Positions 6,793-11,478 of a stretch of 11,478 bases of DNA are shown here, piece by piece. Source of the DNA: Bacteroidota bacterium. GTDB lineage: Bacteria > Bacteroidota > Bacteroidia > Bacteroidales > F082. Within the stretch, counting starts at the first letter, position 1. Every line of letters starts with the position of its first letter. Position numbers and translations under genes: made by a program. The DNA is taken from NCBI GenBank assembly GCA_002686705.1, contig NYYH01000049.1, forward strand, positions 12,234-23,711, read 5' to 3'. Below the pieces are notes generated by a model. The model was not told the DNA's origin. It searched no databases and worked only from the letters and a program-made list of their open reading frames with translations.

Positions 6793-8100
6793 ATGGACTT
6801 TAAAAAATCTAAATTGTTGTATGATAAAGCATTAAATTATATTACTGGTGGGGTTTCTTCAAATTTTCGTTTATATGAACCTGCAGAAGTACCTTTGTTT
6901 TTTGAAAAAGCTTTTGGTTCTTACATGTGGGATGTTGATGGAAATATATATATTGATTATGTGATGGGACTTGGCCCTAATCTCTTTGGACACAGGCCTA
7001 ACTTTATAAAGGAGGCAGTAGAAAAGGGAATGTCAAAAGGATTTGTGTATTCCGCTCAGCATGAACTTGAAATTTCTGTTGCTGAACAGGCACTTAAATT
7101 TATTCCTATGCAAGATTCTACTGTAAGATTTGCTTCTTCTGGAACTGAAATTGTTCAATTAGCTATCAGACTTATTCGTAGCTATACAGGAAAACAAAAA
7201 TTTATTAAATTTGAAGGTCACTACCATGGTTGGGCAGATAATGTTAGTTTTTCAGTTAATCCAGAATTGCAATTGTCTGGATCGAATACGGCACCACTTC
7301 CAGTACCTGAATCATCAGGCATGGATTTAAATTTAAGTGAAAATATTTTAATTTGTCAATGGAACGATTTTGAGAATATAAATTATATATTTAATAAATA
7401 CAAAGGAGAAATTGGTGGGGTTATCATGGAACCAATTATGGGAAACACAAATACAATCATGCCCTTGCCTTGCTATCTTGAAAATGTAAAAGAACTTTGT
7501 ATCAAGGAAAAAGCGATATTGTGCTTTGATGAGGTAATTACTGGTTTTCGTGTAGCTGCTGGTGGGGCACAAGAAATGCTTAATATTGTTCCAGACCTTG
7601 CTACCTATGCAAAATCAATTGCAGGAGGATTTCCACTTGCAATGCTTGTTGGTAAAAGAGAAATTATGAATAATATTGGGAAAGGAAATGTAGTTCATGG
7701 TGGTAGTTATAATTCTAACGTAATGTCTATTTCTGCAGCTTATGCAGTTTTGCAAAAAATCAAACAACAAGAACCTGGATTTTATAATAAACTCAATGGG
7801 CTTGGATTACATTTGATGGATGGCTTACGTGATGCTGCAAAAAAATTTAAAACTAATTTAAAAGTCAATGGCCCTGGAAGTTTTTTTTCAATTTATTTTT
7901 CAGATAAAGAAAATATTTTGAATTGGAGAGATCATAAAAAAAATGTGAATAGTACAAAATATCAAATATTTTCAAAAGCAATGCTGCTTGAAAAAATTAG
8001 ACTTTCCAGTATTGGTCGTACTCATATTTCATCTGCCCACACAGAAGAAGATATTGAAAATACAATCCATGCTGCTTATAAAGTATTAAAGGATATGTGA
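6793..8100 (+). CDS. Class III PLP aminotransferase, glutamate-1-semialdehyde aminomutase-like (HemL subgroup)
   Basis: Fold-type I PLP enzyme that moves an amino group between an amino substrate and a keto acid or aldehyde, or within one molecule. Counting 435 residues from ATG 6793: N-terminal LYDKALNYITGGVSSNFR (about 9-26) resembles the HemL family start. The phosphate-binding SSGTE is at 115-119, GHYHGW at 142-147 is the ring-stacking motif, MEPIMGN is at 212-218, the PLP-nitrogen aspartate is D246 in CFDEVITGFR, and the Schiff-base lysine is K274 in DLATYAKSIAGGFPLAM. All catalytic residues are present. Annotation pipelines would probably call it glutamate-1-semialdehyde aminomutase, but the catabolic setting and absence of tetrapyrrole genes argue against a haem role. 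An in-frame TTG at 6775 would add 6 residues; I prefer the ATG. It is divergent from the transporter-hydrolase cluster and probably acts on its products. Confidence 0.9.
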   Translation: MDFKKSKLLYDKALNYITGGVSSNFRLYEPAEVPLFFEKAFGSYMWDVDGNIYIDYVMGLGPNLFGHRPNFIKEAVEKGMSKGFVYSAQHELEISVAEQALKFIPMQDSTVRFASSGTEIVQLAIRLIRSYTGKQKFIKFEGHYHGWADNVSFSVNPELQLSGSNTAPLPVPESSGMDLNLSENILICQWNDFENINYIFNKYKGEIGGVIMEPIMGNTNTIMPLPCYLENVKELCIKEKAILCFDEVITGFRVAAGGAQEMLNIVPDLATYAKSIAGGFPLAMLVGKREIMNNIGKGNVVHGGSYNSNVMSISAAYAVLQKIKQQEPGFYNKLNGLGLHLMDGLRDAAKKFKTNLKVNGPGSFFSIYFSDKENILNWRDHKKNVNSTKYQIFSKAMLLEKIRLSSIGRTHISSAHTEEDIENTIHAAYKVLKDM

Positions 8101-8220
8101 AAAAATTATATATTTTTTTTTAATATCAATTAATATATAATATTTATTGTAAGACATCGATTACCAAAAGCTTCAGGTAATCCCGATCATTTTCCGGTAT
8201 CATGATGGTAAATCTCTCTT

Positions 8221-8286
8221 AAAACATGTTGTTACAGTAAAAAATTCTATGGCGATAATATGTCCAAGCGCATTTAGAAAATGATC
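8221..8286 (-). pseudogene. Possible remnant of an rve (DDE integrase) transposase
   Basis: One minus-strand frame reads DHFLNALGHIIAIEFFTVTT followed by CF. GHIIAIEFFTVTT resembles the first catalytic segment of integrase-core transposases, commonly IAxxDFFTVxT, with Glu in place of the first catalytic Asp. The frame is open only from about 8174 to 8340, with stops on both sides and no start. The match is short, so chance similarity is possible. Confidence 0.3.
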
Positions 8287-8546
8287 TTCATCGGTCTGTT
8301 TACCTTCAGTTAAGAAAAAAACTGATGGTAGTCCGAGTAAATACTAGAAACAGGAATCTTGTCAGGAGCAAGGGGCCAAACATTCAATTGATTGTAACTG
8401 TCATGGATGGAAACGAAATCTGAGTCTTTGAATGACTACAGGAGATCTGTGAAATTTGTATCAGATTCAATCAGCTCTGCAGAATTTATTTGTAATTTTA
8501 TCCATATTTCCAATACCCTCCCACACCATCTAGCCCCCAACCCATG

Positions 8547-8579
8547 TATTTACATAAAGTAGTTAGTCGCATTTATATC
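8547..8579 (+). repeat. Left arm of a long inverted repeat
   Basis: The reverse complement of these 33 bases matches 11382-11414 at 31 of 33 positions, with 22 consecutive identical bases (8547-8568 against 11393-11414). Outward from the block both copies run into a G/C-run tract (the reverse complement of 8531-8546 contains TTGGGGGC; the right copy contains GTGGGGGC). The arm lies close to where base composition changes. Confidence 0.85.
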
Positions 8580-8690
8580 CGAAAGGGCCAACGCCCATGA
8601 CGGTAGGCATCCATCCGTCTTTCTTTCAATTATCATTTCACCAGCCCAAGGCCCCCTTCAGTTCATCTCTGATACCCATGTGAACCCGTA

Positions 8691-8734
8691 GTGGGGACAT
8701 TGGGAGACGTTGGTATTACAAATGGGGACACAGG
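8691..8734 (+). repeat. Short direct-repeat pair TGGGGACA flanking a TTGGTATTACAAA core
   Basis: TGGGGACA occurs at 8692-8699 and again at 8723-8730, about 31 bases apart. Between them lie TTGGGAGACG and TTGGTATTACAAA. The block is richer in G than the sequence after it and sits inside the inverted-repeat interval. It resembles a small dispersed intergenic repeat unit, but only one block is in this window, so the identification is tentative. Confidence 0.35.
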
Positions 8735-8913
8735 TTTTTTGGTTATAAATTTTCGAATATTTAACAAGTGTGTCAGAACAAAAAACATTTTTTGTAGCCA
8801 ATTTGATGCTTTGTGAAAACAGATAATGAAATAATAGAATCGTATAATGATTAAGGAGTAAACTTAATAATTAAGAAGAGCTTCTATAAGTTGAGAGAAA
8901 AGATCAGGAGGTT

Positions 8914-11148
8914 TTAATTTCCTTTCCCCTCATTTCTCTTCTTTCTTCCTTCGATGTAGATTGGGCTACTCCAAGCTCGATGACGGTCTGTTTGGGTGAC
9001 TCGTACCCAGTAGGGGGTTTCGCCAGGAAGGAGTGTAGTGTCGGTATAAGTGAGGCCAAGGGATTTTGTACCGTTTTCTAGGGGAGCCGGACCGATTTCA
9101 ACTCGCCGATTCAGGCCACCGGCATCTACAACAAGCGGTGCCCTGGTGACTTGAGCGATTGTGCAGTTAAATGTGCATGGTTCTGATGTGAAGTGCAGTG
9201 TTGTGTTTGGCGATCCAGCTACGTTGAAGGTAAAACCCATGTCGTTTCCTGCGGTGGCAGTTAAGAAGGTAATATGGTTTTCTTTGGTGGTGATTCTGTC
9301 TTTAGGACACTGGAGCGCTACCGGGTTTACCTTATCAAAGCGCCCGTTCTGGATGCGGAGATTACCGTTCCAGGTTTGGCGTTGGTCAGTGACATTACCT
9401 CTGGTTTCTGCGCCGCCCCAGAGAACGCGGATACGTTTGGGATCGTATCGAGCAATTTGCCAGGTACAAAGGACTTCTGTACAGCGTAGAAGTTCAACCT
9501 GTTCTATGGGTGCCGTGCCTTCTATTCGTATATCAATGCATCGTTCAGCGTCTGTTGTGAAGACGCTGCCCATAGGGTGACCGTTAACTTGGACCTGGAG
9601 AAGGATTCTGGCTCCTGTAGTACCGTAACAACGGCGGGAAAATGAAGCATCCCAGAGAGCATCCTGAGTAAGCTTTCCAGCGTATATGGCGGTGAGACCG
9701 TTTTGTACATTTCGGGTCACTCGTCGTCCGGGACCACAAGCACCTGGGCGTCCCATGACGCCATCTGTGCCTGCAGTGATGCCCACTTTGTATCCGCGTT
9801 CAATAGCCTCAAAGACAAACCATTCCGAGGTAGCGTGGGTGGAGTGAATTTCGAAGAGGGGTTCAATTTCCGGGGCGTGATAAGCTAGATTGGTGGGGCG
9901 ACCTCCCACATGTAAATTGAGTAGAACCTGTTCTTTTTTGAAGGTCTCCAGAAATTCGATCGCATGGGGTAGATCTGGCTCCGGGTCGGGGTCAGTTTCG
10001 GTGAAGAATCGGCCTGATCTGCGCATGCGCGGTTCATCGAGGCGATAGAGGACGTTGCGGTCCCCGCCGTCTTCTGTAGGCGGACTCCATTCGCACCCCA
10101 GGATAGCCAAAAATTTACCTTCGTCATTGTGTTTGGGTGTGACAGATCGCACGTGTTTCCACATGGCGCGGGTAATGTAATGATCGTTTGCCTGTTGCGA
10201 GGTAAATTGAAGGGCGGCCACGTCTCGTGCATATGCATAGTGGTTTTCCAAGGTGCCCACCCCGCATCCGATTTCAGACTGACCACTATGCAGATCGCCC
10301 CAGTAGATGCGTTGTTCGGGGGTTTCAAGGTATACTTGAACAGGATTGGTTTCGGCTTCAAGGTTCTGGCAGGTTGCCCGTATGCGCTGGATACCAGGTG
10401 CTTTCCAGTGTACTGGAAATTCCCAGACGGGATACTTATCGCAGGCATCAGGCTCGTCGATTTCAGCTTTCTGACAAAGGAGTTGAGGTTTGGGAATTGA
10501 AGTGGGATTTTCCCAAGCGTCGACTGCACGAACTCGTACGATACTTGATTCGCCGATTACACCGTCACTGGGTGCGATGGCAATGAGATGGTCAGGCGGT
10601 CCAGGAATGATTTTAAACCGTGGGGGATCGGAGAGACGAAACCAGCAATTGCCTCCGTCAATGTTGACGAGGAATAGGAAGTAACCATCGGGTGTGGCAA
10701 AGGTAGGAGCCTGCCATCTGTCACAGGTAAGATCGACTATGTCACCCTGCTGAAGATGTCCCTGGGCTACACGCAGATCAATGTTGTGAAGCCATGGATT
10801 TAGGTTGCCCTTTTGCTCGTATTGAACTGCTAAATGAACGTTTTCAGGTGCTTTGACCGTAAGGTGGTTTGACGACTCTGGATTATTTTTTTGCAGATCG
10901 GCCCAGTCAAAAGGCCAGCGCCAGGCCACACGCAATCGGCTGTTTTGAGACATTTCTTTCTTGCCGACGGTGAAGCGGAAGCGAATGGTGACTGTACTGC
11001 CTGCGATGATATCGCTGTCAATGTTGTAGTCACCTCGTCCGTAAAGTTGCTCCCGTTCAGCATCTGTCAGGTTAGAAAAATGGTACACTTGGCCTTTGTC
11101 AGGTTGCCCGGTAGAAATTACATCAGCTACAAGGTGTTTGTCGCTCAT
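8914..11148 (-). CDS. DUF3604-family protein (putative metal-dependent hydrolase of unknown function)
   Basis: It has 744 residues, no signal peptide and no membrane segment, so it is probably cytoplasmic. The N-terminal part (about 1-275) looks like beta-sandwich domains, one ending in FRLSDPPRFKIIPGPPDHL (about 170-188). The DUF3604 core starts with IYWGDLHSGQS (281-291, D285 and H287). It continues with NDHYITRAMW (D322, H323), FLAILGCEWSPP (E353), LLNLHVGG (H413), EIHSTHA (E433, H435, H438) and GITAGTDGVMGRPGACGPG (456-474, D462). These H/D/E clusters resemble a PHP-like metal site. Position 464, usually His in the family's SDxH element, is Val here. A further beta-rich region (about 515-733) completes it. 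AGGAG at 11158-11154 with 5-base spacing fixes the start, and stop TAA is at 8916-8914. G+C and Shine-Dalgarno use differ from the genes to the left, suggesting a separate origin. The family has no settled biochemical function that I know of. Confidence 0.8.
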   Translation of the reverse strand: MSDKHLVADVISTGQPDKGQVYHFSNLTDAEREQLYGRGDYNIDSDIIAGSTVTIRFRFTVGKKEMSQNSRLRVAWRWPFDWADLQKNNPESSNHLTVKAPENVHLAVQYEQKGNLNPWLHNIDLRVAQGHLQQGDIVDLTCDRWQAPTFATPDGYFLFLVNIDGGNCWFRLSDPPRFKIIPGPPDHLIAIAPSDGVIGESSIVRVRAVDAWENPTSIPKPQLLCQKAEIDEPDACDKYPVWEFPVHWKAPGIQRIRATCQNLEAETNPVQVYLETPEQRIYWGDLHSGQSEIGCGVGTLENHYAYARDVAALQFTSQQANDHYITRAMWKHVRSVTPKHNDEGKFLAILGCEWSPPTEDGGDRNVLYRLDEPRMRRSGRFFTETDPDPEPDLPHAIEFLETFKKEQVLLNLHVGGRPTNLAYHAPEIEPLFEIHSTHATSEWFVFEAIERGYKVGITAGTDGVMGRPGACGPGRRVTRNVQNGLTAIYAGKLTQDALWDASFSRRCYGTTGARILLQVQVNGHPMGSVFTTDAERCIDIRIEGTAPIEQVELLRCTEVLCTWQIARYDPKRIRVLWGGAETRGNVTDQRQTWNGNLRIQNGRFDKVNPVALQCPKDRITTKENHITFLTATAGNDMGFTFNVAGSPNTTLHFTSEPCTFNCTIAQVTRAPLVVDAGGLNRRVEIGPAPLENGTKSLGLTYTDTTLLPGETPYWVRVTQTDRHRAWSSPIYIEGRKKRNEGKGN

Positions 11149-11153
11149 TTATA

Positions 11154-11158
11154 CTCCT
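11154..11158 (-). promoter_or_regulatory. Strong Shine-Dalgarno (AGGAG) of the DUF3604 gene
   Basis: On the minus strand TCAGGAGTATAA directly precedes ATG, giving AGGAG with 5-base spacing. It decides the start codon at 11148 and contrasts with the AT-rich cluster, where no gene has such a site. Confidence 0.85.
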
Positions 11159-11183
11159 GACACTAGAGTGTTGAAAATCTGGA

Positions 11184-11209
11184 TGACCTGCCCCCTTAAA
11201 GTGGTCCAA
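11184..11209 (+). mobile_element. IS3-like terminal inverted-repeat remnant
   Basis: The stretch begins TGACCTGCCCCCTTAAAG and continues TGGTCCAA. Terminal repeats of several IS3-family groups begin TGNNCTGNCCCC, followed by a short A/T run and GTNGNCC or GTTGGAC, so this looks like one IS end. No matching opposite end or transposase is seen in the window. It lies 36 bases upstream of the DUF3604 start codon, so insertion or excision here could have shaped that gene's promoter. Identification rests on recall of the family pattern. Confidence 0.4.
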
Positions 11210-11234
11210 GTTGAATGTTAGTTTATCATACTAG

Positions 11235-11315
11235 TTTCATCGAATTGCAACAATGATTCAGGTGCAGGAGGTTTTTGGCCATCGGGCGGTGACTTAAAAC
11301 ACCCGCAGTTATTTC
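11235..11315 (+). pseudogene. Possible C-terminal remnant of a tyrosine recombinase
   Basis: Plus-strand translation from 11235 reads FHRIATMIQVQEVFGHRAVT and then stops (TAA 11295-11297). IQVQEVFGHRAVT matches the usual IxxVQExLGHxxVTTT segment carrying the late catalytic His (or Trp) of phage-type integrases. FHRIAT resembles the RHxFAT segment that precedes it, with the linker between them missing. A Tyr codon occurs shortly after the stop (RSYF), about where the nucleophile would be. An in-frame stop lies just upstream (TAG 11232-11234), so only a decayed fragment is left. A plus-strand terminator follows at 11338, as expected behind a former gene end. Short match; may be chance. Confidence 0.35.
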
Positions 11316-11329
11316 ATTTATTTACTCCT
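11309..11329 (-). other. Shine-Dalgarno followed by a two-codon minigene (ATG AAA TAA)
   Basis: On the minus strand AGGAG (11329-11325), a 7-base spacer, ATG (11317-11315), AAA and TAA form a complete initiation site with a two-residue reading frame. It may be the truncated start of a lost gene or a true minigene in the leader region of the DUF3604 gene, whose ATG is 166 bases downstream. Confidence 0.3.
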
Positions 11330-11337
11330 AATGAGGT

Positions 11338-11370
11338 CGGAGGACTGCTTCGGTGGTCCTCCGTCTTTTC
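11338..11370 (+). terminator. Rho-independent terminator with UUCG tetraloop (plus strand)
   Basis: The stem pairs 11338-11348 with 11353-11363: CGGAGGACTGC against GGTGGTCCTCCG, 11 bp including two G-U wobbles, closed by C(UUCG)G. TCTTTTCC follows on the plus strand, a modest T-tract. On the minus strand no T-tract follows, so it should act on rightward transcription. No intact plus-strand gene precedes it, which fits the decayed recombinase fragment just upstream. Confidence 0.75.
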
Positions 11371-11381
11371 CTTATTCTCCA

Positions 11382-11414
11382 GATATAAACGGGACTAACT
11401 ACTTTATGTAAATA
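11382..11414 (+). repeat. Right arm of the long inverted repeat
   Basis: Inverted copy of 8547-8579, identical at 31 of 33 positions (mismatches at 11390 and 11392). It is followed outward by GGGGTGGGGGCC and then a C/G-run palindrome. The arms are separated by 2802 bases holding the DUF3604 gene and the remnants around it. Confidence 0.85.
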
Positions 11415-11434
11415 GGGGTGGGGGCCTGTGCTCT

Positions 11435-11446
11435 CCCCCCGGGGGG
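11435..11446. repeat. C6G6 palindrome next to the right repeat arm
   Basis: CCCCCCGGGGGG is a perfect 12-base palindrome. The GGGGTGGGGG run at 11415-11424 could also pair with the C-run, giving alternative hairpins around CCTGTGCTCT. The palindrome itself could form a small cruciform. Such G/C runs fit a mobile-element end or a dispersed intergenic repeat. Confidence 0.6.
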
Positions 11447-11478
11447 TTATCCTCCTGGACCATCCAATTCTTAAATCC

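Larger units (their letters stand above)
8101..8913. other. 813-base region without an intact gene; degraded and repeat-bearing
   Basis: I found no intact coding sequence here on either strand. The first 50 bases after the aminotransferase stop are nearly pure A/T, with an AAAAAT...ATTTTT pairing at 8101-8117 that could weakly terminate transcription. Positions about 8150-8480 are of intermediate composition and give broken translations, including a transposase-like fragment. G+C rises from about 8520, where the left inverted-repeat arm and the GGGGACA pair lie. Positions 8735-8905 become AT-rich again and show nothing recognisable. Confidence 0.6.

Noticed and set aside
6793..8100. Naming the aminotransferase hemL with a role in haem synthesis
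   Set aside because: Catalytic residues fit the subgroup, but there are no tetrapyrrole genes nearby and it is linked to a transporter-hydrolase cluster, so a symbol would overstate the evidence.
8101..8160. Strong terminator after the aminotransferase
   Set aside because: Only low-complexity A/T pairing is present; no G+C-containing stem before the T-run.
9885..10529. Minus-strand open frame of 214 codons inside the DUF3604 gene
   Set aside because: It is in another frame of the same strand within a complete 744-residue gene and shows no domain; a by-product of higher G+C.
10129..10586. Overlapping plus-strand frames opposite the DUF3604 gene
   Set aside because: Antisense to conserved DUF3604 motifs, with no ribosome-binding site or recognisable protein features.
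1..11478. CRISPR array, tRNA or rRNA genes
   Set aside because: No regularly spaced repeat series and no tRNA or rRNA landmarks were seen on either strand.

Overview
The window joins two stretches that look unlike each other. Positions 1 to about 8150 are AT-rich (sampled lines near 30% G+C), and their genes start without recognisable Shine-Dalgarno sequences. They form a compact peptide/opine-type (Dpp/Opp) ABC transporter and hydrolase cluster. Positions about 8520 to 11478 are visibly richer in G+C (sampled coding lines about 50 to 65%). This part holds one large gene with a strong Shine-Dalgarno sequence, surrounded by repeats and what look like mobile-element remnants. The substrate-binding protein has a plain Sec signal peptide with no lipobox cysteine, which suggests a diderm (Gram-negative) bacterium, probably an uncultured environmental lineage. 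I cannot name a taxon.

The left part reads mostly leftward. In transcription order it encodes an M24-fold (creatinase/prolidase-like) hydrolase, an AstE/AspA-family zinc deacylase, two Dpp/Opp ATPases (DppD- and DppF-like), a family 5 periplasmic binding protein, and a DppB-like permease that runs off the left edge. The first four genes are nearly contiguous or overlap. A 78-base gap separates the DppF-like gene from the binding-protein gene, and a perfect 10-bp hairpin separates the binding-protein gene from the permease. A class III PLP aminotransferase of the HemL-like subgroup is divergently transcribed from a 100-base AT-rich spacer. Together this looks like an uptake-and-catabolism locus: import a small amide or peptide-like compound, open it with the M24-fold enzyme, deacylate the product, and move an amino group. 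The M24 + AstE/AspA + class III aminotransferase set has the same enzyme classes as the ectoine-degradation DoeA/DoeB/DoeD set. The transporter class differs and the real substrate is unknown. The M24 protein has lost two of the five canonical metal ligands (D to N and E to Q), which points to a creatinase-like amidinohydrolase or cyclic-amide hydrolase rather than a metallopeptidase.

From 8101 to 8913 there is no intact gene. The stretch holds a short transposase-like (rve/DDE) translation remnant, one arm of a long inverted repeat, and a GGGGACA direct-repeat pair. Positions 8914 to 11148 (minus strand) encode a 744-residue DUF3604-type protein. Beyond its start lie an IS3-like terminal sequence, a fragment resembling the C-terminus of a tyrosine recombinase, a strong UUCG-loop terminator for a plus-strand gene that no longer exists, and the second arm of the inverted repeat (31 of 33 positions identical). 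The 2.9-kb interval between the arms is best read as a decayed mobile segment or genomic island carrying the DUF3604 gene. An assembly join cannot be excluded from sequence alone.
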